This document shows, in pieces, positions 1-9,429 of a stretch of 64,000 nucleotides of DNA. Under the pieces are notes generated by a model that did not search any database, was not told the origin of the DNA, and was given only the letters and a program-made list of their open reading frames with translations. Position 1 is the stretch's first letter, and every line of letters starts with the position of its first letter. A program made the translations under genes and the position numbers. The DNA is taken from the NCBI GenBank assembly GCA_009711825.1, contig VEMY01000039.1, positions 1-64,000 on the forward strand. Reading direction: 5' to 3'. Origin of the DNA: Bacillota bacterium (lineage in GTDB: Bacteria; Bacillota; Proteinivoracia; UBA4975; VEMY01).

Positions 1-210
1 TCTCCAAAAAAATTTCGAAGAGAGTCTGAAACTCTCAAAAACAACTGGTTTAAATCGCTTCTCTTACTCACTGTTCAGTTTTCAAGGATCTCCGTTTTTT
101 CGCCGGCGAAGCCGTCGAAAATAACGAGCATCTTTGCTTGTCGGTTCGCGCCGAAAATGCCGAACCTCATTGCTTGGCTTTTCGCCAAACGCTGCGCCGT
201 CGTGTGACAG
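1..210 (-). other. 5' leader of an rRNA operon, with the extreme 5' end of 16S rRNA at the window edge
   Basis: Read on the minus strand, this stretch contains CCTTGAAAACTGAACAG (about 74-90), a sequence typical of Bacillota rRNA leaders and spacers, and ends at base 1 with TTTTTGGAGA, which matches the start of 16S rRNA just before the usual GTTTGATCCTGG (outside the window). Tandem strong promoters lie directly upstream. No protein gene is visible. The rRNA genes themselves lie left of the window, so the 16S assignment rests on the leader and about ten terminal bases only. Confidence 0.7.
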
Positions 211-220
211 CGACCTTTAT

Positions 221-249
221 AGATTAACACATCTTTGACTTGCTGTCAA
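221..249 (-). promoter_or_regulatory. rRNA operon promoter P2
   Basis: Minus-strand TTGACA (244-249), a 17-base spacer, and TAATCT (221-226). It lies between P1 and the rRNA leader and reads toward the left edge. Confidence 0.75.
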
Positions 250-302
250 CATCCAGTTTCAACCTGTGTTTTTTGAATTGCTGTTTGCTGACAACGAAAG
301 CT

Positions 303-331
303 ATAGTAGCATGTGTTGATGACCAGGTCAA
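303..331 (-). promoter_or_regulatory. rRNA operon promoter P1
   Basis: Minus-strand TTGACC (326-331), a 17-base spacer, and TACTAT (303-308), about 80 bases upstream of P2. Tandem promoters are the usual arrangement for rRNA operons. Confidence 0.7.
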
Positions 332-401
332 CACCTAAAATTAAAGAACTAAAAATCCAAATTGACTCTACATTTAGTATATCCATCGGCAAGCAGATTG
401 T

Positions 402-1136
402 TCAAGGAATTTGCTGCGGCAGCTCACTAGGTGTTTCTGAAGGAAAGTCGAACTGATAAGGAAGAGGAAGATTAATTACCGTGTCTGGCACACGTCCAAA
501 GTACGTTGCCGTGGCGATCGGTGTAAAAGTTTTTACATTAAACTCTGTGGACACAAACGGAATCACAATTTGAACGCTTGCAACAATATCTAACCCTACC
601 TGATGAGAGACTATATTGATACCGCTGGATTCAAAGGCCTGGTTGATCTCCGCGCTAACTGTGCCAATGGGAACCAAGGTAACCGGAATTCTGGGCCCAA
701 GGTTGGCAAGAATCTCGCTTCCCAGTGCCTGGCCAAGCGGAATCCTAATTCGCTCCGCCTGTAACTGCCGGAGCGCTTCTTGGACATTCATCGTTGTCAG
801 GGTCTGAATTCTCGCGACCTCGGCATTGTTCACCTCGGCCATCACAACATTTCCTTCATTATCTTTATGAATAAAAATTAAGTGCTCATAGCGGCTTTCC
901 TGGGCAATATGTTTATCAATTGCGCTGTTTATCGCCTGGGTTGCAAGTATCTTTGCCCTGGCCTCGGCAATCGAAACAATAGTAGGGCGCAGATTTGTTT
1001 CAATGGCGACAAAAGTGCGGATTAAAATAAAAATAATTACTATAAATAATAAGAAGCGCAAAAAACGTTTTGAAAACCGGAAAGAGCGATAATACGGTCG
1101 TCTAAAGAGTGGGCGCCGGAAGCCAATTCTGCCCAT
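402..1136 (-). CDS. yunB: Sporulation protein YunB
   Basis: A 244-residue YunB-family protein. A basic N-terminus rich in Arg and Phe precedes one membrane segment (roughly residues 24-42, LLFIVIIFILI), and the rest is predicted to lie outside the membrane or in the spore intermembrane space. The family is expressed in the mother cell during sporulation in Bacillus, but its biochemical role is not established. The ATG at 1136 is chosen because GGAAGGAG sits ten bases upstream; a longer frame from 1184 has no such site. It is divergent from tRNA-Pro and is followed by the rRNA operon promoters, with no clear terminator between. Confidence 0.85.
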   Translation of the reverse strand: MGRIGFRRPLFRRPYYRSFRFSKRFLRFLLFIVIIFILIRTFVAIETNLRPTIVSIAEARAKILATQAINSAIDKHIAQESRYEHLIFIHKDNEGNVVMAEVNNAEVARIQTLTTMNVQEALRQLQAERIRIPLGQALGSEILANLGPRIPVTLVPIGTVSAEINQAFESSGINIVSHQVGLDIVASVQIVIPFVSTEFNVKTFTPIATATYFGRVPDTVINLPLPYQFDFPSETPSELPQQIP

Positions 1137-1198
1137 AAGTTTATTTCTCCTTCCATTGTGTTGACAAACAGCATTCAGTCTCATACAATAATCTGTGC

Positions 1199-1275
1199 CG
1201 GGATGTGGCTCAGTTTGGTAGAGCGCTGCGTTCGGGACGCAGAGGCCGCAGGTTCAAATCCTGTCATCCCGACCA
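1199..1275 (+). tRNA. tRNA-Pro (anticodon CGG)
   Basis: A 77-base cloverleaf. The acceptor arm CGGGATG pairs with CATCCCG, the anticodon loop is TTCGGGA with anticodon CGG, the T-arm contains GGTTCAAATCC, and the CCA end is encoded. A terminator follows at once. Confidence 0.95.
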
Positions 1276-1286
1276 TTTTGTCAATC

Positions 1287-1318
1287 AATCCAAGCTCAGT
1301 TGGGCTTGGATTTTTTTT
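1287..1318 (+). terminator. Rho-independent terminator of tRNA-Pro
   Basis: Stem AATCCAAGC / GCTTGGATT followed by a run of eight T. Confidence 0.9.
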
Positions 1319-1344
1319 GCATTCACGGGAATAATATAAATTTG

Positions 1345-1373
1345 TTAACATGTACCCGCTGGTATGCTATAAT
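1345..1373 (+). promoter_or_regulatory. Promoter of the penicillin-binding protein gene
   Basis: TTAACA (1345-1350), a 17-base spacer, TATAAT (1368-1373), with an extended -10 TG at 1365-1366. It lies 36 bases upstream of the start codon. Confidence 0.8.
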
Positions 1374-1409
1374 TGACATGAATTTTTAAGGCCTAAAGGA
1401 GGCGAGCTA

Positions 1410-4400
1410 ATGGGTAAGAAAAATACATTGGACAGTTTAAAAAACAAAATAAAATATTATTGGAAACAAGCCAAACCCTCCGTGTTGGTATTTGGAAAAG
1501 TAACCTGGTTCATGACCAAGATTATTATCGTGCTTGGTCTCGCCGGGCTGATGGCCGGTGGCGGTGTTGCTGCAGGCATAGCTGCCGGGGTATTCCAGGA
1601 CATGCCCGAATGGGATCCGGATGCGCCTCTAAGGCCAGAAATCCCTTCTTATATTTACGACAAAAACGGGGATCTCATTACAGAAATCCATGATGCCCAC
1701 AACAGAATCCCGGTAACAATTGATGAATTGCCCCAGCATTTAATTGAAGCGTTCCTGGCGGCAGAAGACAACAACTTCTGGGAGCACCCTGGCTTTGACG
1801 CCATGGCAATTCTGCGGGCATTTGTGACCGGCCACGGTGGTGGCAGCACCATTACCCAGCAGACGGTCAAGCAGGTTTTCCTAACACCGGAACAGACAAT
1901 CCAGCGGAAACTGCAGGAGTTGTTCATCTCCCTACAGCTGGAAAAGATGTACACTAAGGAAGAAATTTTTGAGTTCTACATTAATAACGCCACATTCTTT
2001 GGCAATGGCGCCTATGGCGTTGAGGCCGCCGCTCAGACATATTTCGACAAGTCGGTTGGCGAATTGACCCTCTCCGAAGCAGCACTATTGGCCGGGATCC
2101 CCAACTGGCCCAGCCGCTACGCGCCTGATCCGAATGACATGGAAGTCTCACTGAATCGCCGGGATGATGTCCTGTGGCGGATGCTTCGTTTCGGGTATAT
2201 CACCGAGGAAGAACGCCAGCAGGCAGCGGAAGAAGAAATTACCCTCGTCCCTCGCCAGACCCGGGGCTGGAAATATCCTCACTATACCGATGCGATAGTC
2301 CATGATTTTGCACTTGAAATTCTCACCGATGAGGAGAACGGCCTTTACGAAACCAAGGCCGAAGCAGAGCGGGCCCTGCGCCGGGATGGTCTTCACATCT
2401 ACACGGCGCTGGATCCGGAGATTCAAGAGCTAATCGAAGAAAATCTCTTTGACGACAGTAATTTCCCCAGAGACAGCTTTGTTGAGCCAGACACTGGCCG
2501 CCGTTATCCCCAGGCGGGAGCGGTGATTATGGAAGCGCAAACCGGGCACGTTTTGGGCATGGTTGGCGGCCGGGAATGGAGTTCATCCAACAGGCTCCAG
2601 AGGGCATATGGCAGGCACGCTCAATTCCAGCCCGGTTCGGCAATCAAACCGGTATTGGTCTACGGGCCAGCCTTTGAGTATGGCGTGATGGGCACCGGCA
2701 GCGTTATTGACGACTCACCGGGAATCTGGTCTACTCCGTCAGGACCCTGGACCCCAGAGAACGTCAACAGGACTTTCCGGGGCCTGGTCACCGTGCGGGA
2801 CGCCATGGCCTACTCTGATAACCTGCCGGCAATTCGCACTTATGAACAGGTAGGCGGACGACAAGCCACTGAGTTCGGTAGCAAGCTCCTGGGCAAGGAC
2901 ATTACCCGCACCAGCGGTCACCTTTCCTCCGCAATTGGTGGTTCAGACTATGGCGTCTCCCCACTGGAAATGGCCCGTGCCTTTTCTGGCTTTGCCAACC
3001 GGGGCGTGGTCAGTGAACCGATATTCATCACGAAGATTGAAGACAGGGATGGAAATCCCATCTATGAAGCCTCGATTAAACAAGAAGTAGTCATGAGCGA
3101 AGAGACCGCGTATATGATGACCAGCATCCTCAGAGATGTTGTTACCCGGGGTACCGCCCGGCCCAGCAACACATCGGGCTTCAATGTGGTGGCCAAAACC
3201 GGCACAACTGACGAAGCTCATGACCGCTGGACTGTCGGCTACTCCCGCGACTATGTATTCTCTCTCTGGATGGGTAACGACTGGAAGGTTTATATCGATA
3301 AAGAAGGAAACCGGCATACTGTCCGGGGCCTGACAGGCGATAACTCGTATACTCTGCTGAACCGGATTTGGGGCAACCTGGTCCGGGGCACAATCAAAGA
3401 CGACGTGCCCTTCCCCGGGCGCCCCTCAGGTGTGGTCTCAGTGACTGTGTGCACCAAGTCGGGCCTTTTACCCAGCGATCTCTGCCCGAGCACCAGAAGC
3501 GAGCTGTTCCTGCGGAGCAACGCACCCTCAGAAGTCTGTGACATGCATATCGAAATGGAAGTCTGCAGCGAAAGCGGTCTGTTGGCCACCGAATACTGCC
3601 CCAGCGATATTCTGGAAACACAGGTATTCTTAAATCGCCCGCCCTTCATTCCCACCGACGAGCGTTGGAATCCCCCGTTGGATCGCAAGCCGGCTGACGC
3701 CGACCAAATGCCGCCTGAAGACTACTGCGATATGCACGGTCCGACCTACCAGTTGAGCGGCAATTACGGCTCCAACGGCGTGACATTGATTTGGAATAAC
3801 GACCTCCTGGAAGAGCGAGAAAATGTCGGCTATAACCTCTACCGGCGCGGCCCCGGCGAAAGCGAGTTTAAAAAGGTAAACTCCCAGCAAATTGCCATCA
3901 ACCGCACCCAGTATACCGACGACTTGCACCCAATTCCCGGCCTCACTTACACTTACCGCCTCAGGGTAGTTGCTGAGGATGACCGAGAACGGGATATCCA
4001 CCCCGAGTTCAGCTTTATGCGGGAGCTGAACCTGAACTTGCAAGCAGAGCTAACCGGCGACCGCGAAGTAACCCTGACCTGGAGCTCGATTGCCAATCAA
4101 CCTGCAATTGGAGTTCATATCTGGCGTAACGGCGAGAGAATTACCAGCAGTAACAACCCGGTAGCGCTCGGCTCCTCGCCCCATGTCCGGGAGAATCAGC
4201 CGGTCGGCACTCATGAATATCAACTGAGTGTGGTTTACGAAATCGGCGGCAACAGGGTTGAATCTGCCCGCACCAGCGCCGCAACCGTAACCGTCCCAGC
4301 CCCTGATGACAACGGAAATGGTGGCGACGACAATGGCGACAATGGTGATAACGGCGAAGGCGAAGACAATGGCAACGGGAATGGTAGCGGAGAGAACGGC

Positions 4401-4445
4401 GACGGCGCCTTCCGTCTACTGCCCCGGTGGTTCCGGGTAATCTAA
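1410..4445 (+). CDS. Class A penicillin-binding protein (PBP1A type)
   Basis: A 1011-residue bifunctional peptidoglycan synthase: it polymerises glycan strands from lipid II and cross-links the stem peptides outside the membrane. A short cytoplasmic end is followed by one membrane anchor (about 35-60). The GT51 domain has AAEDNNFWEHPG with catalytic Glu119 and GGSTITQQ (144-151). The transpeptidase domain has SAIK (Ser410/Lys413), SDN (469-471) and KTG (596-598). After about residue 680 come cysteine-containing linker repeats, then two fibronectin-III-like segments (about 770-960) and a low-complexity Asp/Gly/Asn tail ending in a basic-hydrophobic peptide. GGAGG lies just upstream of the ATG. 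It is a monocistronic unit with its own promoter and terminator. Confidence 0.93.
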   Translation: MGKKNTLDSLKNKIKYYWKQAKPSVLVFGKVTWFMTKIIIVLGLAGLMAGGGVAAGIAAGVFQDMPEWDPDAPLRPEIPSYIYDKNGDLITEIHDAHNRIPVTIDELPQHLIEAFLAAEDNNFWEHPGFDAMAILRAFVTGHGGGSTITQQTVKQVFLTPEQTIQRKLQELFISLQLEKMYTKEEIFEFYINNATFFGNGAYGVEAAAQTYFDKSVGELTLSEAALLAGIPNWPSRYAPDPNDMEVSLNRRDDVLWRMLRFGYITEEERQQAAEEEITLVPRQTRGWKYPHYTDAIVHDFALEILTDEENGLYETKAEAERALRRDGLHIYTALDPEIQELIEENLFDDSNFPRDSFVEPDTGRRYPQAGAVIMEAQTGHVLGMVGGREWSSSNRLQRAYGRHAQFQPGSAIKPVLVYGPAFEYGVMGTGSVIDDSPGIWSTPSGPWTPENVNRTFRGLVTVRDAMAYSDNLPAIRTYEQVGGRQATEFGSKLLGKDITRTSGHLSSAIGGSDYGVSPLEMARAFSGFANRGVVSEPIFITKIEDRDGNPIYEASIKQEVVMSEETAYMMTSILRDVVTRGTARPSNTSGFNVVAKTGTTDEAHDRWTVGYSRDYVFSLWMGNDWKVYIDKEGNRHTVRGLTGDNSYTLLNRIWGNLVRGTIKDDVPFPGRPSGVVSVTVCTKSGLLPSDLCPSTRSELFLRSNAPSEVCDMHIEMEVCSESGLLATEYCPSDILETQVFLNRPPFIPTDERWNPPLDRKPADADQMPPEDYCDMHGPTYQLSGNYGSNGVTLIWNNDLLEERENVGYNLYRRGPGESEFKKVNSQQIAINRTQYTDDLHPIPGLTYTYRLRVVAEDDRERDIHPEFSFMRELNLNLQAELTGDREVTLTWSSIANQPAIGVHIWRNGERITSSNNPVALGSSPHVRENQPVGTHEYQLSVVYEIGGNRVESARTSAATVTVPAPDDNGNGGDDNGDNGDNGEGEDNGNGNGSGENGDGAFRLLPRWFRVI

Positions 4446-4475
4446 GCTGAGACTTTCCTGACGAATAACTGACAC

Positions 4476-4519
4476 AAAAAATGTCATGAGCGCTTTTTAG
4501 CACTCATGACATTTTTTTT
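4476..4519. terminator. Bidirectional terminator between the PBP gene and mutS2
   Basis: Long inverted repeat AAAAATGTCATGAG...CTCATGACATTTTT with an A run on one side and a T run on the other, so it can stop transcription from both convergent genes. The mutS2 stop codon overlaps its T run. Confidence 0.9.
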
Positions 4520-6845
4520 ATTTCTTTAAACTAACAACCGTAACGCCGCTACCACCTTCACCGGCGCCGCCGTATCGGAAGCCCTGAACTGCTGGATGCG
4601 TTTTTAAATAGTCCTGTAGGCCGCGCCCCAGGGCACCGGTACCCTTACCGTGAATCAAGGATACCTGCTCGTAGCCCGCAAGCAATGCAGCATCTAGATA
4701 TTTGTCTACCTGAAGGATGGCTTCTTCTACAGTGATGCCCCGAAGGTCGAGATCCAGAGGCAGCTCTGAGCGCACCGCCTTTGTGAGATGACGCTCCACA
4801 GTCTTCTTTTGCTCTGCTTCTCTGATTAAACGCAAATCGTCCAGAGCTACGTTTATCTTCATAATTCCAACCTGCACCTGGGCTTCATTTGCGCCAATTG
4901 AAAGCAGGTTGCCGGTTTTGTCCAGAGATGCGACTTTTACAGTTTGACCAGGCTTGAGCTTGGACGGATCAGGTTTTTCGCCTGGCGCCTGCTGTTGCTT
5001 ACGGACCGTCTGGGTCGGCTTTAAATCCTCTCGAACCCGCCGGGCAAGTTCATCAACATTTTCCGACTGGGCCTGGCGCAGCTCAGTGAGCAGTTCATCA
5101 GCCCGCAGCCTGGCTGAGCGCACAAGCTCATTTGCCTTCTGGCGGGCGGCTTCGATGATTTCATCCTGTTTTGCCTCTAGCTTCTGCAGACGCATTTCAT
5201 ACTGCTCACGGGTCGCGTTCGCTTCCCGCAGTTGGTTCCGGGCGGAAACCAGTTTCTTTTCTGCCTCTACCCGGCTCGCCTCCAGCGCAGCCAGCATATC
5301 CTCGGTTCTACGGACATCGCCACCCAGCAGGCTCCTGGCCCGCTGGACAATTTCCTGCTGGAGCCCTAAACGGGTGGCAATTTCAAAGGCATTGCTCTTG
5401 CCAGGTGTCCCGATTAACAGTCGGTAGGTAGGCCGCAGCGTTTCCACATCAAATTCCACACTGGCGTTTTCGACACCGTCCTCTGTCCAAGCATAGGCCT
5501 TGAGCTCGCTGTAATGGGTTGTTGCCACCAGGGAACAACCCGCGCCTCGCAGATGCTCGAGAATGGAAATAGCCAGCGCCGCCCCCTCAGTGGGATCGGT
5601 ACCGGCCCCCAGCTCATCTAACAGGACCAAAGATTGAGGACCAGCGCTTTCAATGATACCGACAATGTTGGTCATATGGGAAGAAAAGGTGCTCAGGGAT
5701 TGCTCGATACTTTGCTCGTCCCCGATATCTGCGAAAACCTCGGTATATACCGGAACCACAGTTCCTTTGTCGGCCGGCAGCCAGAGACCGGCCTGGGCCA
5801 TTAAACATAATAGGCCGACCGTCTTCAAAGTCACGGTTTTACCACCGGTGTTGGGCCCGGTAATCACCAGAGCGTTGAAGTCTTTGCCGAGATTGATTGT
5901 CGAGGGCACAACCTCTTTAGCAGGCAGTAAGGGATGCCTGCCCCGGACAATTTCCATTTCCTTGCCCTCGCTGATTTCCGGCTCCATGGCATCCATTGCC
6001 AATGCCAGTTTGCCCCGGGCAATAATAAAATCTGCCTCGCCGGCACTCTCCACTGCCAGAACCAGGTCCTCGCTATAACTGCCGACCTGGTTGGACAGCT
6101 CCCGAAGAATCCGCTGCACTTCCGCCTGCTCCTGCCTCTGGAGCTGGGTGATTCCGTTATTGATATCGACCACAGCCATGGGCTCGATAAACAGAGTGGC
6201 GCCGCTGGCCGATTGGTCGTGGACCACTCCCGGGACCTGGCCCCGGCATTCGCTTTTAACCGGCAGACAATAGCGCTCACCGCGTTGGGTTACCAGTGGC
6301 TCCTGGAGATATTTCTGGATTGTCGGCGATTTCACCATCGAGTCCAGTTTATCCCGCAGGCGGGAACGCTCATTATCCAATTTGCGACGAATGCTCCTCA
6401 GTTCAGGACTGGCTGTATCTAGCACATTACCCTCTTCATCCACAGCCCGTCGCAAACTTGCAGAGAGGTCCGGTAAATGAAGCAAAGACTGGGCGGTAAG
6501 TGCCAGATAACTGTCCTTATCCAATGTCCCCAGAAGGCGCTTTAAAGCTGCCGAAGCATCGAGAAACCGAGCAATCCGAAAAAGCTGTAAGGGCTCAAGA
6601 ATTCCACCCTTGCCGGCGCGAATCGCTTCCGAGGATATATCCACAAGCCCGCTCAGGGCCGGCTCTGCTCGCCCCAGTAGTGTCACCGCTTCCCTTGTCT
6701 GACTCTGCCAGAGCTTAACCTGGTGCCGGTCAATAGCGGGGACGAGCGCCTCCACCCGGGCGCTGCCCATCGTTGTCACACATTTATCTTTTAGCATGGT
6801 AAGAACTTTGTCCAGTTCTAACAGCCGCATGCTGCGTGCATCCAT
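4518..6845 (-). CDS. mutS2: Endonuclease/ATPase MutS2
   Basis: A 775-residue MutS2, which binds branched or collided-ribosome substrates and is implicated in suppressing recombination and in ribosome rescue. The MutS-like clamp and lever region is followed by the ATPase with Walker A GPNTGGKT (330-337) and Walker B LVLLDELGAGTDP. A coiled coil comes next, then a C-terminal Smr nuclease domain with DLRG and HGKGTG motifs. There is no N-terminal mismatch-recognition domain, as expected for MutS2. The ATG at 6845 is preceded by GGAGGAGGAAG; a start at 6869 would place that site inside the gene. It is the last gene of the zapA-cvpA-polX-mutS2 group, the same order as in Bacillus. Confidence 0.95.
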   Translation of the reverse strand: MDARSMRLLELDKVLTMLKDKCVTTMGSARVEALVPAIDRHQVKLWQSQTREAVTLLGRAEPALSGLVDISSEAIRAGKGGILEPLQLFRIARFLDASAALKRLLGTLDKDSYLALTAQSLLHLPDLSASLRRAVDEEGNVLDTASPELRSIRRKLDNERSRLRDKLDSMVKSPTIQKYLQEPLVTQRGERYCLPVKSECRGQVPGVVHDQSASGATLFIEPMAVVDINNGITQLQRQEQAEVQRILRELSNQVGSYSEDLVLAVESAGEADFIIARGKLALAMDAMEPEISEGKEMEIVRGRHPLLPAKEVVPSTINLGKDFNALVITGPNTGGKTVTLKTVGLLCLMAQAGLWLPADKGTVVPVYTEVFADIGDEQSIEQSLSTFSSHMTNIVGIIESAGPQSLVLLDELGAGTDPTEGAALAISILEHLRGAGCSLVATTHYSELKAYAWTEDGVENASVEFDVETLRPTYRLLIGTPGKSNAFEIATRLGLQQEIVQRARSLLGGDVRRTEDMLAALEASRVEAEKKLVSARNQLREANATREQYEMRLQKLEAKQDEIIEAARQKANELVRSARLRADELLTELRQAQSENVDELARRVREDLKPTQTVRKQQQAPGEKPDPSKLKPGQTVKVASLDKTGNLLSIGANEAQVQVGIMKINVALDDLRLIREAEQKKTVERHLTKAVRSELPLDLDLRGITVEEAILQVDKYLDAALLAGYEQVSLIHGKGTGALGRGLQDYLKTHPAVQGFRYGGAGEGGSGVTVVSLKK

Positions 6846-6904
6846 GAAACTTCCTCCTCCCTGCGCCACACGGCGCAGCGCGAAATGAGAACCGTCCCCG
6901 AAGC

Positions 6905-8560
6905 TCAGGACTTCAGATGACGGTTCAACTGTGCCAGACTCATACAGTTCAAGATATGTTCACTGCCAGCGCCGGCCCGGCGGGCGGTAGCGACGCCAAA
7001 ACGTATATTGTCAAGCTCATTGCCGCTGTGGGCATCGGTGCTGATTACCAGCTTTACACCCTTCTCGATTGCCTGGGCAATTAACTTGTCGTTAATATCC
7101 AGGCGGTCGGGAGAGCTGTTAACTTCCAGTGCGGTGTTGGTGCGCAGAGCAGCGGCGAACATGCGCTCCCAGTCCAAATCATAGCCGGGACGCCTTTGCA
7201 GCAAACGACCGCTGGGGTGACCGATAACATTAACATGGGGATTGGCCATCGCCTTTTCAATGCGCGCGGTCATTTGCTCCCGACTCATTTTAAACTGACT
7301 GTGAACAGAAGCAACCACCCAATCCAGCTTCGCTAACAATGAATCAGGCAGATCCAGACTTCCATCGTTTCGGATGTCCACTTCAATACCAGCCAGCACT
7401 GTCAGGGGATACTGATGTTGCCGGGCCCGAATCTGGGCCAATTGCAAGCTGAGTTTGTCCTCGGAGAGGCCCCGGGCGATGGCCAGGGACGGGGAATGAT
7501 CGGTGATGGCGATATACTCATAGCCCCGCTTATGGCATAGTTCTGCCAGCTCGGCGATATCCAGCACGCCATCACTCCAGAGAGTATGCATATGCAAGTC
7601 GCCCCGGATATCTGCCTCCGTTAGCAAAGCCGGGGGAGTGCTCTCAAGATGGAAGCGCTTCAAATCCAAATCCGGTTGTCGCAGTTCCGGCGGCACCGGA
7701 TGCAGCCCCAGATGCCTGTAAATATCCGCCTCGGTTTCGCCCTTGAGACTTCCCAACGCTCTCAACGCCTCCACATGCCCTTTGCTGCCGGTAAACTGCA
7801 GCCAGTGTAAGGCAAACTGAGATTCCGGAACCAACCAAATCCGAACAGAAAGTCCCATACTTGTCTTGAGCAGCAATTTTTCCCCGTCAAGCTCATCAAT
7901 ATCGATGCCCTTTATCTGCTCCAGGGCACGGGCAAGGCCGTCGGGATCAGCAGTTGCGGCAATTAAATCTATATCCGCGTTCAGCTCCTGCCAACGGCGG
8001 ACGCTGCCAGCTATTTCCGCGGCGGCCACCCACTCATATTGTCGCACCAAACGCACCAAAACTTCAGCCAACGGTCGGCTGATACCGATTGGCGCCAGCG
8101 AACCGCGGCTGCGCAAGAGCTTTATTCCTTCTAATATGCTTTGTTCTTTTTTGGGCCCGAATCCGGGCAATTCCCTGACTTTGCCCGCCTCAGCGGCGGC
8201 TTCCAGTTCGGCAATGTTTTGGACACCCAGCTCCCCGACCAAGGAACGGGCTGTCTTGGCACCAATGCCGGGAATGCTGGCCAGCTCAACCAAGGCCGGT
8301 GACACCTCGTGGCGCAGCTCATCCAAAAGAGAGCTTTTTCCCGTCTCCACCAGCTCCCGGAGCACACCAATAATACCCGAACCAACGCCCTCCACGTGCT
8401 CAATGCTACCGTCCTCCAGCATTGCAGTTACCGGCCGGGTCAGACGCTTTATTTCCCGGGACGCATTCCGAAAGGCCCGGACTTTGAAGAAATTCTCATC
8501 ACTTAGTTCCAAGAGAACCGAGATAGTATGCAGATGCCAAGAAAGCTCCCGGTTCAACAT
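6905..8560 (-). CDS. polX: PolX family DNA polymerase / PHP exonuclease, with an altered polymerase active site
   Basis: A 551-residue bacterial PolX. Helix-hairpin-helix segments (about 55-135) and a Pol-beta-like nucleotidyltransferase with GSVRR and D196-I-D198 are followed by a PHP domain (from about 325) with DLHMHTLWSDG, ITDHS, GIEVDI, GHPSGR and STDAHS metal-binding motifs. The third polymerase carboxylate, expected in a V-D-x-R motif, is replaced: the sequence reads GLSVRIWLV with Arg240. The PHP 3'-5' exonuclease looks intact. The ATG at 8560 follows the cvpA stop (TAATTGATG), so translation is probably coupled. An in-frame TTG lies just before it. Confidence 0.93.
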   Translation of the reverse strand: MLNRELSWHLHTISVLLELSDENFFKVRAFRNASREIKRLTRPVTAMLEDGSIEHVEGVGSGIIGVLRELVETGKSSLLDELRHEVSPALVELASIPGIGAKTARSLVGELGVQNIAELEAAAEAGKVRELPGFGPKKEQSILEGIKLLRSRGSLAPIGISRPLAEVLVRLVRQYEWVAAAEIAGSVRRWQELNADIDLIAATADPDGLARALEQIKGIDIDELDGEKLLLKTSMGLSVRIWLVPESQFALHWLQFTGSKGHVEALRALGSLKGETEADIYRHLGLHPVPPELRQPDLDLKRFHLESTPPALLTEADIRGDLHMHTLWSDGVLDIAELAELCHKRGYEYIAITDHSPSLAIARGLSEDKLSLQLAQIRARQHQYPLTVLAGIEVDIRNDGSLDLPDSLLAKLDWVVASVHSQFKMSREQMTARIEKAMANPHVNVIGHPSGRLLQRRPGYDLDWERMFAAALRTNTALEVNSSPDRLDINDKLIAQAIEKGVKLVISTDAHSGNELDNIRFGVATARRAGAGSEHILNCMSLAQLNRHLKS

Positions 8561-8563
8561 CAA

Positions 8564-9112
8564 TTACGCCCCCGGCAGATAGCCGACTATTGCCTCCTGC
8601 ACACGCTCATAGATGCCAGGAGCAGTCCGCAGGAATCCCTGGGCAATCGGCGAGTTGGCCATTGCCTCTTCCACTGCCGGCAAAGGCAAAAGCGACAGTA
8701 CCCACACAAGGATTAAGGTGGTAAGCAGTCCCTTAAGCAGACCTGCAGCTAAGCCACCAAGCCTGTCGGCAGTACCCACTATCGGCAATTTAGTTACGCC
8801 AGAAAGCGCAATCGCGGCGATTTTGGAAGCGATAACAACCAACACAAATACTGCCAGGTAGCCAATGCCGTTGTAGAAAAACGCTACCGCATTTTCTAGA
8901 TTCAAAAGCGGATTATTAAGGCCTTCCAAGTATGGTTCCACATTATACAGATTGGAAATAAACTCTCCCGCCTGCTGGCCAAAACGGACGGCCAAAAAGA
9001 AAGCAGCGATTATTCCCACCAGTTCGAAGACCTGACGGGTGAGACCTTTACGCAAACCCTCAAAGACACTGAGACCAATCAGAACGAGAATAATAATATC
9101 CAACAGGTTCAT
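8564..9112 (-). CDS. CvpA family membrane protein
   Basis: A 182-residue integral membrane protein with four predicted segments, starting MNLLDIIILVLIGLSVFEGLRKG, with the family's glycine-rich pattern in the middle. CvpA in E. coli is linked to colicin V production and envelope stress; the role in Bacillota is unknown. Its start overlaps the zapA stop by four bases (ATGA) and it sits where Bacillus carries the equivalent gene, between zapA and polX. Confidence 0.88.
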   Translation of the reverse strand: MNLLDIIILVLIGLSVFEGLRKGLTRQVFELVGIIAAFFLAVRFGQQAGEFISNLYNVEPYLEGLNNPLLNLENAVAFFYNGIGYLAVFVLVVIASKIAAIALSGVTKLPIVGTADRLGGLAAGLLKGLLTTLILVWVLSLLPLPAVEEAMANSPIAQGFLRTAPGIYERVQEAIVGYLPGA

Positions 9113-9354
9113 TTACTTTCACCACCTGCATCATTTTTGTTGGCGCGAAATAATTCATCGGTTAAATTGATTGCCGCCAGCAACGCAACCTGCGTGGTGC
9201 TCAGACGGGGATTCTTTTCGGCGACACTGGCCATACGCTGATCCACGTACTGGGCCAATCTTTCCACATATTCCGCTTCGTTTTGGGTGCGCAATGTCAG
9301 CGATTGACCCCAGATTTCTACAGTAACCCGGTTATAATCATCCAAAGAACCCAT
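9109..9354 (-). CDS. zapA: Cell division protein ZapA
   Basis: An 81-residue ZapA. It begins with a short beta segment (VTVEIWGQSLTLR) that continues into a long helix, matching the dimerising, FtsZ-bundling family. It is the first gene of the zapA-cvpA-polX-mutS2 unit and has its own promoter in the pheT-zapA gap. A GGTGG site precedes the ATG. Confidence 0.9.
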   Translation of the reverse strand: MGSLDDYNRVTVEIWGQSLTLRTQNEAEYVERLAQYVDQRMASVAEKNPRLSTTQVALLAAINLTDELFRANKNDAGGESK

Positions 9355-9397
9355 ACGTCCACCCCCTGGCGGCAGAAATTTTAGGCAACTTTACACC

Positions 9398-9426
9398 ATT
9401 CTATACTATATCCGGTCTTTAGACAA
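9398..9426 (-). promoter_or_regulatory. Promoter upstream of zapA
   Basis: Minus-strand TTGTCT (9421-9426), a 17-base spacer and TAGAAT (9398-9403) in the pheT-zapA gap. Confidence 0.6.
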
Positions 9427-9429
9427 GCT

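Noticed and set aside
4954-5427. Ser/Arg-rich 157-codon frame antisense to mutS2
   Set aside because: Low-complexity shadow of a real coding region.
7866-8582. 238-codon Ser-rich frame antisense to polX
   Set aside because: Composition and position mark it as a shadow; no family resemblance.
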